The notes: generated by a model from the sequence alone, not told the origin. Shown: positions 45,677 through 55,518, numbered from the stretch's first letter. The stretch: DNA of 64,000 nucleotides from JBGOTP01 sp963717075 (GCA_963717075.1 CAVQVI010000010.1:496001-560000); one strand, 5' to 3'. Made by a program: numbers and translations.

Positions 45677-47072
45677 ATGCGCTCTCGCAGCACGCGCACT
45701 GCGTTTCTCTGTCTGCTCATCGTTGGCCCCCAGACGGCCCTCTCACAGTCTCACCCCTTCGAACTGCGCGCGCGTACCATCTTCAAACAGCTCATTGAAA
45801 TCAACACGACAGAGTCCGCCGGCACGACGGCCGCCGCGGAAGCCATGGCCGCACGCCTCAAGGCCGCCGGCTGGCCGGCCGCGGACGTCCAGGTGCTTGG
45901 CCCCACTCCTCGCAAACACAATCTCGTCGCGCGCTTTCGCGGCACCGGTGGCCGTCGACCGCTTCTGCTCCTCGCACACCTCGACGTCGTCGAGGCCAAA
46001 CGTGAGGATTGGTCCCTCGATCCATTTACGTTCACGGAGAAGGATGGATTCTTCTACGGACGCGGCACGTCGGACGACAAGGGGATGGCGTCGCAGTTCG
46101 TCGCCAACCTGATTCGGCTGAAGGAAGAGGGCTTCATGCCGGATCGCGATCTGATTCTTGCGCTGACGTCGGACGAGGAAGGCGGCGACTCGAACGGCGT
46201 CGATTGGCTCGTGAGAAATCGTCGCGATCTTGTCGATGCGGCGTACGCGATCAACGAGGGAGGCAATGGCCTTTCAAAGAACGGCAAGTATCTCATCAAC
46301 GAAGTGCAAGCCGCAGAGAAGGTCTATCAGGACTTCAGACTCGAGGTGAGGAACGCTGGCGGGCATAGCTCGTTGCCCGTGAAGGACAACGCGATCTCGC
46401 ATCTGGCGGCGGGGCTCGCCCGCCTCGGGGCCTTTGATTTCCCGATTCGGCTGACCGAGGTCGCGCGGGCCTACTTCGAGCGGTCTGCGAGCGTGGAGCC
46501 GGATCCGGGGATCGCCGCCGACATGCGGGCCACGGCTCACGCGCCCTCCGACACGCGCGCGGTGGCCAGATTAGCGGCGGCGACTCCCCTCTTCAACGCG
46601 GTCCTGCGCACGACGTGCGTCGCCACGAGGCTCGAGGGCGGACACGCGAACAACGCACTACCTCAGGTGGCCGACCGCCATCGTCAACTGCCGGCTGCTT
46701 CCAGACGATTCCCCGGCCGCGACTCGTGAGCAGCTCGTCAAGGTCCTCGCCGACCCGGCCATCACCGTGACCGCCATCGACGAGGCCAACACGAGCAAAC
46801 CTGCAACCTTGATTCCCGAAGTGATGAACGCGGTCGAACGGATTACGGCCGCCATGTTCCCTGGCGTGGTCGTCATTCCGGTGATGAGCACCGGGGCGAC
46901 CGACGGGCTGTTCTTGAGGAATGCCGGCATCCCGACCTTCGGCATCAACGGCACGTTCGGCGATATCGACGATGTGCGCGAGCACGGCCGCGATGAACGC
47001 GTCGGGGTGAAACAGTACTTCGAAGGTCTAGAATTTCAGTACCGGCTGATTCGAGCCTTGGCCGGAGGATGA
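45677..47072 (+). CDS. M20/M25 family metallopeptidase, one frameshift
   Basis: The protein (about 465 residues) has a signal peptide (about 1-22). Its zinc-binding motifs are LLLLAHLDVVEAKREDWSLDPF (His and Asp) and YGRGTSDDKGMASQFVANLI. LALTSDEEGGDSNG supplies the catalytic and bridging acids, and AGGHSSLPVKDNAI belongs to the lid domain. A one-base shift near 46670 (GTGGCCGACC, one extra C) joins NNALPQVA to TAIVNCRLLPDDSPA. The C-terminal half then runs to TGATDGLFLRNAGIPTFGINGTFG. It cleaves peptides or acylated amino acids outside the cytoplasm. A leaderless TATAAT start is predicted. Confidence 0.88.
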
Positions 47073-47085
47073 ACGCGGCCCACGA

Positions 47086-48705
47086 ATGTCACGGTTCCTG
47101 ATTCGCGCGCGACAACCCTGGGGTGATGGCGCTCCTCCGCGGATCGTCCGCGATCGCGACATCCTGGCGCCGCATCTTGAAGACGCGGCACACTTCCCGG
47201 GAGGCCACGCGACAGAGCTCATCGTCCCCTCGACCGAGATGGAGGTCGCGGATGCCATTCGCACCTCTCGCCGCATCCTGCCGATTGGCGCACAAACCTC
47301 GCTCACCGGGGGCGCAACGCCGATGGGCGAAACGCTGTTGAGCACAGCCCGCTTGAACCGGATCGAGTCGACGGGCCCGCTCGGGAGGACGGCCGTCCGC
47401 GTGCAGGCCGGTGTCACGATGGCGGCCCTTGACGAGGCACTGGCCAGGGACGGCCGCTATTATCCTCCGGCACCCACATTCAGCGGTGCGTTCGTTGGCG
47501 GCACGGTAGCGACGAACGCCGCCGGGGCGGCGACGTTCAAGTACGGGACCACCCGGGAGTGGGTGCAGGCACTGACGGTCGTACTGCCGTCTGGCGATGT
47601 GCTGGACATCGAACGCGGCGCGACCGTCTCTCACTCCGACGGGTACTTCGATCTGCTGCTCTCGACGGGAACGGTTCGCGTCCCTGTGCCGACCTATCTC
47701 ATGCCGGATGTGCCAAAGCTCTCCGCCGGGTACTTCGCGGAGCCGGAAATGGATCTCATCGATCTGTTTATTGGCGCAGAGGGCACGCTCGGCGTGGTGA
47801 CGGCGGCGACACTGCGCGTGCTCCCGGTCCGGCCGGCGTTCTGTCTTGCGTTCGTGCCGTTTCAACACAGGCACCATGCGCTGGACTTCGTTCGCCAGCT
47901 TCGTCACACCACTCAGGAAACGTGGCACACGCGCAACCCACGCGGCGTGGACGTGTCGGCCATCGAACACCTCGATACACGCTCACTCGAAATCATTCGC
48001 GAGGAAGGGCTCGACCGGGCGAACGGCGTGAGACTCCCACCCAGTGCGGTCATGGCACTTCTCGTGACACTGGAGCTGCCGCCCGACACCACGGCAGAAG
48101 CGGCGTACCGTGAGATCGGCGGCGCCGAATCGCGCATGGCGCCTGATTCGCCACTCGTCCGCTTCTGTCGGATGCTCGTCGACGGCAGTCTGTTCGACGA
48201 TGTGGAGATCGCCGTGCCGGGCGATCGCGCGCGCGCCGGGCAGCTCCTGGCCATTCGAGAGGGCGTACCCGCCGCCGTCAATAAGCGCGTCGGCCTGGCG
48301 AAGCGTCGCGACGGGCGGATTCACAAGACCGCGGGTGACATGATCGTCCCCTTCGAACACATCGAGGAGCTCCTCGACTTCTATGATGCCGAGTTCAGGC
48401 GCCGTGGCCTCGACGCCGCGGTCTGGGGCCATCTGTCCGACGGGAACGTGCACCCCAACGTGATTCCTCGAACATTTGAGGACGTCGAAGCCGGGTACGA
48501 GGCGATCCTCGCGTTCGGGCGCGAGGCGATTCGGCTGGGAGGCGCACCGCTGGCGGAACACGGCGTGGGCCGCAACCCGATCAAACAACTGCTCTTGCGC
48601 GAATTGTATGGCGACAAGGGCGTCGAGGAGATGCGCGCCGTCAAGCGGGCGATCGATCCGGAGTGGAAGCTCGCCCCCGGCGTGCTCTTCCGTGAGAATC
48701 CGTAG
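47086..48705 (+). CDS. FAD-linked oxidase, D-lactate dehydrogenase / GlcD type
   Basis: The 539-residue protein has an FAD-binding PCMH domain: IVPSTEMEVADAIRTSRRILPIGAQTSLTGGATPMGETLLSTARLN and GTVATNAAGAATFKYGTTREWV, with EGTLGVVTAATLRVLPVRPAF. A C-terminal FAD-oxidase domain follows, ending WGHLSDGNVHPNVIPRTFEDVE and LAEHGVGRNPIKQLL, the metal-binding site of D-2-hydroxyacid dehydrogenases. It oxidises D-lactate, glycolate or a similar acid. No Fe-S GlcF gene is next to it. GGAGG overlaps the stop of the M20 gene, 13 bp before the ATG, so the two may be co-transcribed. Confidence 0.9.
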   Translation: MSRFLIRARQPWGDGAPPRIVRDRDILAPHLEDAAHFPGGHATELIVPSTEMEVADAIRTSRRILPIGAQTSLTGGATPMGETLLSTARLNRIESTGPLGRTAVRVQAGVTMAALDEALARDGRYYPPAPTFSGAFVGGTVATNAAGAATFKYGTTREWVQALTVVLPSGDVLDIERGATVSHSDGYFDLLLSTGTVRVPVPTYLMPDVPKLSAGYFAEPEMDLIDLFIGAEGTLGVVTAATLRVLPVRPAFCLAFVPFQHRHHALDFVRQLRHTTQETWHTRNPRGVDVSAIEHLDTRSLEIIREEGLDRANGVRLPPSAVMALLVTLELPPDTTAEAAYREIGGAESRMAPDSPLVRFCRMLVDGSLFDDVEIAVPGDRARAGQLLAIREGVPAAVNKRVGLAKRRDGRIHKTAGDMIVPFEHIEELLDFYDAEFRRRGLDAAVWGHLSDGNVHPNVIPRTFEDVEAGYEAILAFGREAIRLGGAPLAEHGVGRNPIKQLLLRELYGDKGVEEMRAVKRAIDPEWKLAPGVLFRENP

Positions 48706-48768
48706 GCCCGACCTTCAGGTCGGGCGCTCGCCTGGGGTCAACATCATCGCCCGACCTGAAGGTCGGGC
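48706..48768. repeat. Two dispersed palindromes between convergent genes
   Basis: GCCCGACCTTCAGGTCGGGC (48706-48725) and GCCCGACCTGAAGGTCGGGC (48749-48768) are inverted relative to each other in the loop. They fill most of the 75-bp gap after the oxidase stop. Each has a perfect 8-bp stem. Confidence 0.9.
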
Positions 48769-48780
48769 CTACGTCGCCAA

Positions 48781-50703
48781 TCAGCGTGGGCCAAGCCAGC
48801 GGTCGCGAAAGGTCTTCTGCGCCGCACTGGGCGGCGTGCCTCCGATCGATTCAACCGGCGACAGCACGAGCTGTACGTCCTCAACGAGCCGCAAGCTGGC
48901 TCGACGAACCGCGCCTCCCCGGTCGGCGAACACGACCGCGATGGCGTCACCCGGTCGATGACGCTGCACAACGGCCACGACATCCTCGGCGAACGTCATG
49001 GGCGACCCGTCCAGCTCTTTCAGCTCGTCTCCGCGATCGAGCCCGGCAAGATAGGCGGGCGTCCCCATAGCAGGCGGCATCGCGAGCCGAAGCGTTCGCG
49101 GTTCAAAACGCACGTCACCCCACGACGCGGCTCCAGGATTCGCTTTTCTCAGGACGAGGCCGGCATGCGCGAGCAGGCGGCTGTAATCGGCAACGTCATG
49201 ACCCCGAACATAGCGGGTGAAGAAATCGAGCGCGAATGCACGATCGCCGCTGACCTCGGCCAGTCGCGCCTCCGCGTCAGCCATGGTATAGGGTCGATCG
49301 ACGTAGCCTTCGAGACGTCCGCCTGGCTTGCCGTGAATCCGCCACATCGCGCGCATGTAGTCGTCGAGCGTCAGCCGGCTGTCGGAACGTTCGCGGAGCG
49401 CCAGGTCCAGCGCGAGCGCAATCGCGCCGCCGAACTGGTAGTACGAGATGACCGTTTGCGACCAGTTCGTGCGATCGGCCGCGCGTCCGCCGTCGGTAAA
49501 CACGGCCATCCGGCTCGCTTCTTCTGCGGACCGAACGAGCCGCGCCGGGTTGAGCGCCGCGCGGCTGATGAGCCCTAACATCGTGCCGACCGTGTCGTAG
49601 AGGTCGGCCAGCCCCGCGCGACTCAGGATGAGAGCCCCGAAGTACTGCGTGAAGCCCTCGCCTAGCCACAACTCTCCGGACATGTTCGCACGTTCGAAGT
49701 CGAACGGCTCGAGCGAGCGCGGCCGAATCCGCTCCATGTTCCAACCGTGAAAGAACTCATGAGACACGGTGTCGAGCAGCCCGGCGCGATTGTCCCGAAG
49801 CGACGAGGACGAGGTGATCACCGTGCTGTTCCGATGCTCCATGCCGTCGCCGCGCGCGTAGGGCAGATAGTCCACAAGAAACGTGTAAGAACCCGGCTCG
49901 TAGTCAGGGTACTCGCCGTACACGGCGCCGGCCTCTTCAACGATCTTCTGGACGTCGACCACAAACGCGTCGAGCTCCGCGTCGGTGCCGGTGTGGTGGA
50001 GCGCGAAGCGGAACGTGCGGCCGCCCAGCCGGAACTGCCGGATCGAGACCGGGCCGAACTCCGCCGGGCTGTCCATCAGATACTGGAGATTCGGCGCAGT
50101 GAACTCGAGGGGCGTCGATCCGGCGTGAAGCTGCGTAGCCACCTGCCAGCGCGCAGGCGGCTCGCCAGCCACTCGGTCGGTCGTCGCAGTCCCGGCCTTC
50201 GGATTGGGCGGGGCCGTAGGCCCGACCTTCAGGTCGGGCGGCACGAACGTCACCCTCGCCGAACGATCGTCCAGACCGCGCGCCCACATGATGACGGCAG
50301 GCATATTGATGTGCGCGTGCGTTGTATCAATGGCGAGATAGGTGCCGTCCACCTGATCACCGAAGACCTTGTACTTGACCGTCAGCGAACCGCCGTGTCC
50401 CGCGACGCTCCAGCCGTACGGATCAGGCCGCGTGGTCGTCAGCACCTGGCCGCTGCGACTGAACGCCTGAACGTCATAGACGTTCTTGGCGAACTCGTGC
50501 AGCGAGTAGCGCCCCGGCGACGATCGGCTCATGCGGAGTTCGACGGGCGCATCGCCGACGTCGGTGAAGGTGGCCTCTACTTGCACCCAATGATGCTGGG
50601 GCTCCGGGAACGTGAAGTGATAGCGGACCGGCTCGGCTGCCTGGGAGCGCGGCGTCGCAGCCACCAGCAGAGCGACCAGCAGCAGCGCAAGACGGTTGGA
50701 CAT
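48781..50703 (-). CDS. M61 family glycyl aminopeptidase with PDZ domain
   Basis: The 640-residue protein has a signal peptide (MSNRLALLLVALLVAATPRSQA). After an N-terminal beta domain (YHFTFPEPQHHWVQVEATFTDVG) comes the catalytic domain with the zinc motif HEFFHGWNMERIRP (about residue 315) and the downstream Glu in WLGEGFTQYFGALIL. A PDZ domain near the C-terminus (AMGTPAYLAGLDRGDELKELDGSPMTFAED) completes the family layout. Residues about 155-161 (PPDLKVGPT) come from a dispersed palindrome inserted in frame. The enzyme cleaves N-terminal glycine or alanine outside the cytoplasm. Confidence 0.93.
   Translation of the reverse strand: MSNRLALLLVALLVAATPRSQAAEPVRYHFTFPEPQHHWVQVEATFTDVGDAPVELRMSRSSPGRYSLHEFAKNVYDVQAFSRSGQVLTTTRPDPYGWSVAGHGGSLTVKYKVFGDQVDGTYLAIDTTHAHINMPAVIMWARGLDDRSARVTFVPPDLKVGPTAPPNPKAGTATTDRVAGEPPARWQVATQLHAGSTPLEFTAPNLQYLMDSPAEFGPVSIRQFRLGGRTFRFALHHTGTDAELDAFVVDVQKIVEEAGAVYGEYPDYEPGSYTFLVDYLPYARGDGMEHRNSTVITSSSSLRDNRAGLLDTVSHEFFHGWNMERIRPRSLEPFDFERANMSGELWLGEGFTQYFGALILSRAGLADLYDTVGTMLGLISRAALNPARLVRSAEEASRMAVFTDGGRAADRTNWSQTVISYYQFGGAIALALDLALRERSDSRLTLDDYMRAMWRIHGKPGGRLEGYVDRPYTMADAEARLAEVSGDRAFALDFFTRYVRGHDVADYSRLLAHAGLVLRKANPGAASWGDVRFEPRTLRLAMPPAMGTPAYLAGLDRGDELKELDGSPMTFAEDVVAVVQRHRPGDAIAVVFADRGGAVRRASLRLVEDVQLVLSPVESIGGTPPSAAQKTFRDRWLGPR
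50220..50239. repeat. Dispersed palindrome inside the M61 peptidase gene
   Basis: A perfect GCCCGACCTTCAGGTCGGGC lies in the coding frame and is read as PDLKVGP. The preceding codons encode a Pro/Lys/Ala-rich linker, so the insertion appears tolerated. Confidence 0.85.
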
Positions 50704-50791
50704 TCAGCGCCTGTTTGCCAACGAAGTCACGAAGCCACGAGGATCACGCAAGATCGATTCTGTGTGTTCAACGAGTTCCGGGGGTGTGGCA

Positions 50792-51238
50792 CTACTTGAA
50801 CAAATCGTCGAACGCCTGCTTGGCGCTCGGCGGTCCCTGAGGCGTGCCGGTCTGACGCTCCACGGTTGTACGCGGCGCGAACATCGTGCAACCGTTTCCT
50901 TCGTCCTTCGGCGATACACGCGCAGTGAGCGCAGGCTGCGCGCACTCGAATCGGGCGCTGGTGTCGAACGACACACAGTTGATGCAGCTGTGGATGTCAA
51001 CGCCGCAGCGCTTGCAGCGGCTGAGGGGTTCAACGGGAATGGTGAGCAGGTTGCCGCAACGGGCACACCGGAAGACTTCGTGAGAACCCATGAGGTTCGG
51101 GGTTTTCGGGCCGGCTGCACTCTGCAACTGACGCCCTGGCGCCCGTTCCAGTGGTTTCTTCTCTCCTCGGGGCGCCGCTCGCTCACGCTCCCGCGGCTCG
51201 TCCTGGTAGCCGCGCTGACGGTACTTTCTGTCACTCAT
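50792..51238 (-). CDS. Cys-rich zinc-ribbon-like hypothetical protein
   Basis: The 148-residue protein has a charged N-terminus (RQRGYQDEPRERERAAPRGEKKPLERAPGRQ), then a CxxC ribbon pair, FRCARCGNLLTIPVEPLSRCKRCGVDIHSCINCVSFD, and more cysteines (FECAQP, NGCTMF). Such zinc-ribbon proteins may bind nucleic acids or a protein partner; the function is unknown. It lies upstream of the M61 gene on the same strand, 88 bp apart. Confidence 0.7.
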   Translation of the reverse strand: MSDRKYRQRGYQDEPRERERAAPRGEKKPLERAPGRQLQSAAGPKTPNLMGSHEVFRCARCGNLLTIPVEPLSRCKRCGVDIHSCINCVSFDTSARFECAQPALTARVSPKDEGNGCTMFAPRTTVERQTGTPQGPPSAKQAFDDLFK

Positions 51239-51288
51239 TGGTTAATCCCCGGCCATTCTAAGGCCGAAAAACCCTTATGATGAACCCG

Positions 51289-53388
51289 ATGCGCGTGGGG
51301 CGGGTGCTGGCGGTCGCGGCAGGCGCGGCACTGCTCGCGCTGGGGGGTGCTCCCCGTATTCTCGGCCAGGCCGAAGTGCCACGGGCGGCGGGCCTTCCGT
51401 CGGAAAGGGTCGCAAGGCCCCCGAGGCCAATGACGCTCGTCGACGTGATCGAACTACCTCGCATTCTCGACCCTCAGCTCTCTCCAGATGGCCGGACGGT
51501 CAGTTATACGCTCAACCGTGCCGACTGGAAATTGAACCGGCAGGTTGCCCACATCTGGACCAGGTCTGTATCCGGCGGGCCGGCCGTGCAGTTGACGAGT
51601 GGCACGGGTGAGAACACGGCGCGCTGGTCGCCAGACGGCAAGACCCTGCTCTTCCTCTCGGGGAATCAGATCCATCTCGCACCCTCCAAAGGTGGTGCGG
51701 GGCGTCAGCTCACCAGGCACGCCACCGCTCTGACGCTGCCAACCTGGGCTCCCGATGGCTCGGCCATCTATTTTCTGGCCCCGGACGTACGCGTCGGCGG
51801 TCCGCGGAACACACTGGACGACGACGTCACCGTGTTCGGCCAGACCGATTTCACCCAGCAACACATCTGGAAGGTCGCGGTCGCAACCGGCGTCGAGCGA
51901 AAGATCACAGACGGTGATTGGTCGGTGCTGGCATTTCGGCTCTCGCGAGACGGCAAGCGCTTGGCCGTGCTTCGACCGCCGACACCGCTCGCCGTTGACC
52001 ACTACAACAGCGAAGTGTGGGTCATGGACAGCGACGGCGGAAATGCCCGCGCGCTGACCAGCAACGGCCTTTACGAGCTCGACGCCGAGCTTTCACCCGA
52101 CAACTCCCAGATCTGGTTCCTCGCAGATGCGAACGAGAAACTGGAGCCCTACTACGGGCAGACGCTGTTTCTCATGCCGGCAGCCGGCGGCACCCCGCAA
52201 ATGCTGGTGCCAAGTCTCGGCCACCCCATCGACGCGGCGGCCTGGTCGCCCAATGGCAAGTCCATTCTCGCCGTCGTCAATCTCGGGGTGCGTCAGGAGA
52301 TCTATCGGATCGACGTGGCGACGCGGACTGCGAAGGCGCTCACCGACGGGCGCCACGCCATTCCCCAGGGCTGGAACCTCGCAGCGGCAGCCGGCCGCAT
52401 GATCTTTCCGTTCGATGAGCCGACCCGCATCGGCGATGCCTGGACGCTGCCAGTCGAACCTGTCGACAATGTCCATGGCGCCGCTGGCGCACCCACACGT
52501 GTGACCGATGTGTACGATTCGTTCGCCACCGACTTCGCGCTGCCGCGCCAGGAGAAGGTCAGCTGGAAGGGCGCCGACGGCGTGACAATCGAGGGGCTGC
52601 TCTTCTATCCCGTTGGGTACCAGGAGGGCCGCCGCTACCCGCTCGTGGTGCAGCTTCACGGCGGACCGGCCGACTCCGACAAGTTCGGGTACGGGCCCGC
52701 CTTCATTTTCAACTACGTCCCCGTGCTCACGGGGAAAGGCTACGCGGTCCTCCGGCCCAACTATCGTGGGAGCAACGGCTACGGCAGCGCCTTCGTCCGC
52801 GACATCATCGGTCACTACTTCAACAACATGCACCATGACGTGATGGCCGGCGTCGATGCGATGATCGCGCAGGGAATCGCCGATCCGGATCGGCTCGCCG
52901 TCACGGGCTCGAGCGCCGGCGGGCATCTGGTCAACAAGCTCATTACGTTCACCGATCGCTTCAAAGCCGCTTCCTCGGCAGCCGGTGTCGCCAACTGGAT
53001 TTCCCTCATGGCACAGACCGATGCCGTAACCCGCCGCACTTTCTGGATGGGCGGAACGCCGTGGCAGCCCGATGCGCCGATCGATCTTCTCTGGAATCAC
53101 TCGCCGATCAAAGACGTCGCAAAGGTGAAGACGCCGACGCTCTTCGTCGCGGGTGCGAGAGATGCGCGCATTCCCCTGGCGCAGGCGCAAGAGATGTATC
53201 GCGGCCTCGACAGCAACGGCGTGCCGACACGGCTCATCATCGGGAACAATGAAGGCCATCAGTGGCAGGGCCTGCGAAGTCTGCTCACGCACGCCAATGT
53301 CGAGCTGGAATGGTTTGAAAAGTACGTCATGAACCGAGCGTACCAGCCTGAGTTGTCGCCCACCGACCTTCCAGCCTCCGCCAGGTAG
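51289..53388 (+). CDS. S9 family prolyl oligopeptidase-like peptidase (acylaminoacyl-peptidase type)
   Basis: The 699-residue protein has a signal peptide (MRVGRVLAVAAGAALLALGG). A beta-propeller follows, with repeated WSPDGKTLLFLSG-, WAPDGSAIYFLAPD- and LSPDNSQIWFLAD-type blades. The catalytic alpha/beta-hydrolase domain has GSSAGG with the nucleophile at about residue 540, Asp in VAGARDARIPL and His in GNNEGHQW. It cleaves short peptides. The start is set at ATG 51289 because TATGAT (51276-51281) ends 7 nt before it; ATG 51277 would overlap that box. Confidence 0.92.
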   Translation: MRVGRVLAVAAGAALLALGGAPRILGQAEVPRAAGLPSERVARPPRPMTLVDVIELPRILDPQLSPDGRTVSYTLNRADWKLNRQVAHIWTRSVSGGPAVQLTSGTGENTARWSPDGKTLLFLSGNQIHLAPSKGGAGRQLTRHATALTLPTWAPDGSAIYFLAPDVRVGGPRNTLDDDVTVFGQTDFTQQHIWKVAVATGVERKITDGDWSVLAFRLSRDGKRLAVLRPPTPLAVDHYNSEVWVMDSDGGNARALTSNGLYELDAELSPDNSQIWFLADANEKLEPYYGQTLFLMPAAGGTPQMLVPSLGHPIDAAAWSPNGKSILAVVNLGVRQEIYRIDVATRTAKALTDGRHAIPQGWNLAAAAGRMIFPFDEPTRIGDAWTLPVEPVDNVHGAAGAPTRVTDVYDSFATDFALPRQEKVSWKGADGVTIEGLLFYPVGYQEGRRYPLVVQLHGGPADSDKFGYGPAFIFNYVPVLTGKGYAVLRPNYRGSNGYGSAFVRDIIGHYFNNMHHDVMAGVDAMIAQGIADPDRLAVTGSSAGGHLVNKLITFTDRFKAASSAAGVANWISLMAQTDAVTRRTFWMGGTPWQPDAPIDLLWNHSPIKDVAKVKTPTLFVAGARDARIPLAQAQEMYRGLDSNGVPTRLIIGNNEGHQWQGLRSLLTHANVELEWFEKYVMNRAYQPELSPTDLPASAR

Positions 53389-53394
53389 GACGGG

Positions 53395-53559
53395 CGGGGG
53401 GTCGTCACGCTCGTCCAATCCGTGCAGATGGAGCTGTCGGTCTCGGATTCCGGCCAAGGGATGGACGCCGACACACAGGCTCACATTTTCGAGCCCTTCT
53501 TCACGACCAAAGAAGTTGGGATCGGAGATACTCGGAAGGAAGCAATCCCTGACGCTTGA
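53395..53559 (+). pseudogene. Remnant of a histidine kinase ATPase domain
   Basis: In one frame the sequence reads GVVTLVQSVQMELSVSDSGQGMDADTQAHIFEPFFTTKEVGIGDTRKEA. This is the N/G1-box region of a HATPase domain (DSGQGM and IFEPFFTTKEVG); the next expected TGLGL is replaced by unrelated residues and a stop at 53559. No start or phosphoacceptor domain is left. It is a gene fragment, perhaps cut by recombination at the 53551 repeat. Confidence 0.75.
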
Positions 53560-53582
53560 CGGGAAAGCGGAAAGGCGGGGCG
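53551..53582. repeat. Dispersed 31-bp repeat, copy 1
   Basis: GACGCTTGACGGGAAAGCGG followed by AAAGGCGGGGCG matches copy 2 at 56669-56699 with two changes and one gap. It has a small CGCTT...AAGCG hairpin. Both copies sit just past the stop of a minus-strand gene. Confidence 0.7.
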
Positions 53583-53586
53583 ACAA

Positions 53587-54102
53587 TCAGCCGGCGTTTC
53601 CCATCTGCGCCATGGCCTTCTTCATCTCCCCCTCACTGACGTCCTTGACGTGGGTCATTACGGCCCACTCATTGCCGAAAGGGTCCTCGAATCGCGCATT
53701 GCGATCGCCGTAGAACTGGTCCGTGGGCTCTTGCAGCGAGCGCGCGCCCGCACTCAACGCCTCGTTGTATGTCGCATCGCAGCTCTTGACGTAGATCGCC
53801 AGACAGGCTTTCCTCTGTGGGAACTGGGGCGGCATCGGGCTTCCCATCATCAGAACCGCGTCGCCGAACCCGAGCTCGCAGTGCGCGATCGTTCCGCCCG
53901 GCATGTCGAGGCGGAACCGTTGCTTGGCACCGAGCACCTTCACGTACCACTCGATCGCCCGCGGGCAATCGTCGAGCACGGTTACCGACGACAAGACGGG
54001 GTAGCCCTTTGCGAGCCAGGAGACCCGTTGGGGCTTCCTCACGATGCGTGCCGCCCTCCGACCTTTCGAAGTCCCCTTCAACTTCCTCTTGGTCTTGGCC
54101 AT
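53587..54102 (-). CDS. VOC family (glyoxalase/PhnB-like) protein
   Basis: The 171-residue protein has a very basic N-terminus (MAKTKRKLKGTSKGRRAARIVRK) that may be a nucleic-acid- or membrane-binding tail. A VOC fold follows: VTVLDDCPRAIEWYVKVLGAKQRFRLDMPGGTIAHCELGFGDAVLMMGS and ACLAIYVKSCDATYNEALSAGARSLQEPTDQFYGDRNARFEDPFGNEWAVMTHV. The His and Glu positions of the metal site are only partly visible. The substrate is unknown. The 199-bp gap to the next gene holds nothing I can name. Confidence 0.85.
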   Translation of the reverse strand: MAKTKRKLKGTSKGRRAARIVRKPQRVSWLAKGYPVLSSVTVLDDCPRAIEWYVKVLGAKQRFRLDMPGGTIAHCELGFGDAVLMMGSPMPPQFPQRKACLAIYVKSCDATYNEALSAGARSLQEPTDQFYGDRNARFEDPFGNEWAVMTHVKDVSEGEMKKAMAQMGNAG

Positions 54103-54301
54103 GGTGTCCTCCAGGCGGGAATACTACTGTGGCCTCGCGCGTTCAGCGAGCTGATTGAAGGCGGAGCAGGCAGGTCAACGTGTGCAAATCTCTCGTCTGA
54201 CGCCGTTTTCCACGGGCAACGCTATAACTGAGCTCTGTTTTCGGGCCATCGAACCTCGTCATCTGGGGTTTATTGTCGCAAGTTGAAGCACGGGGAACTG
54301 G

Positions 54302-55318
54302 TCAAGCGCTGCACTCAACTCGGCGAAGACCGCAGAAATGGAAGCCCAATTTCACGCCAAATTCGTGGGTGACGTTCAAGGGTTCATAGGCGCCGAGTTG
54401 CTCGTGGGCAGTCACATGATTGACCGTAAACGTCACGGTTTGGTAATTCACTGGCGAGGCGCTGACATTCCAGTATAGATAATACGGCTCCATCGACCAG
54501 TGCCTCGTCATCTGATATGTCGCACTTGCACGCAGCGCCCATCCTCTCGGCTGCGAGAACGAAATATCAGTAAAGCCATCGATCGTGAAAGGGGGCGCTG
54601 TGGTCGTCGCTGGAACATCGCCACCGCCCAATAGTGAGTCGCGGGTCTTTTGCCAGCCATGGATCAGGCGATCGTATTCGAGATCGAAGCTCAGCACGCG
54701 ATGCGACGCAATCCTGGTTCGGGCAGTGATACCGACAGGCACATAGAGATAATCATCCGTGCGGAATCCAGCGGTGCCGGTCGTGCCGTTCGACAAATGA
54801 CGGAGACCCAAGCCGGCGTAGGGAGACAACGCCCATCGTTGACCGATCAGGTCCTTGCCGGCGAGGGCGCGGGCTTCCAGATACCAGTCCTTGTCGCCGG
54901 TCTCGCTGCACGGCGATGGATCACCCACATCCAGCTCGTAGCCATTCGGCGAAGCGCTGTTTGGCCGGATCAGGAACGGTGAACACCAGCCGGTATAGGT
55001 GACGTTGCCAATGGTGCCCCGCACATCGAACTGGGCAAACCAGTGCCGGCGCCTGTCGAGCGACGCCGTGCCCGTGTATTCGGCCCCGACCTTGGCGCCG
55101 TGGATCGATATGCTCTGCGCGCCGGGCTCGATGTAGGTGTACCTGCCGACGCTGGCATTGACTTCATGCCCTGTTGGCGTCGCCAGGCTGGTGTCAACCG
55201 CAGCGGCGCCATGCGGCTGAGCGAGTGCGGCGGGCATCGAATCAGGCGTTTGCGCGAACGCCTCGGTTGAAATCAGTGCGATGACAGCGGCAAAGAAGAG
55301 TATTTGTGCGGTCTTCAC
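54302..55318 (-). CDS. Outer-membrane beta-barrel-like protein
   Basis: GTG 55318 opens 338 residues with a signal peptide (about 1-23, IALISTEAFAQ). Many alternating short strands rich in Tyr, Phe and Trp follow (YTYIEPGAQSISIHGAKVGAEYTGTAS, HWFAQFDVRGTIGNVTYTGW, WSMEPYYLYWNVSASPVNYQTVTFTVNH). It ends in FGVKLGFHFCGL. This is the pattern of an outer-membrane barrel, although the last residue is not the usual Phe. It is of unknown function. Confidence 0.65.
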   Translation of the reverse strand: MKTAQILFFAAVIALISTEAFAQTPDSMPAALAQPHGAAAVDTSLATPTGHEVNASVGRYTYIEPGAQSISIHGAKVGAEYTGTASLDRRRHWFAQFDVRGTIGNVTYTGWCSPFLIRPNSASPNGYELDVGDPSPCSETGDKDWYLEARALAGKDLIGQRWALSPYAGLGLRHLSNGTTGTAGFRTDDYLYVPVGITARTRIASHRVLSFDLEYDRLIHGWQKTRDSLLGGGDVPATTTAPPFTIDGFTDISFSQPRGWALRASATYQMTRHWSMEPYYLYWNVSASPVNYQTVTFTVNHVTAHEQLGAYEPLNVTHEFGVKLGFHFCGLRRVECSA

Positions 55319-55394
55319 CGAAGTGAATACACTCTCTCGGGATCAAGAAATCGGACTACATCACGGCCTGATCGGATCCGCCGTGCGGTCGCCC

Positions 55395-55518
55395 TTAGTT
55401 TAGAGGGAAAAGCGCCGCGCCGCTGTTCTCCTGGTGCAGCTCCCGCTGGAACTCTGCGAGCGCCCGCGGCGAGATCTCCCGCCGCGAGCGCGATCCGTCC
55501 GAGGAGCCAGTGCAAGCG
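55395..55518 (-). pseudogene. TPR-like gene fragment with frameshift
   Basis: The minus strand reads HWLLGRIALAAGDLAAGAR in one frame and RALAEFQRELHQENSGAALFPLN in the next. This resembles the repeat and tail of a TPR protein split by one frame change. No start was found. The rest of the 375-bp gap up to the next gene shows no gene. Confidence 0.3.
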
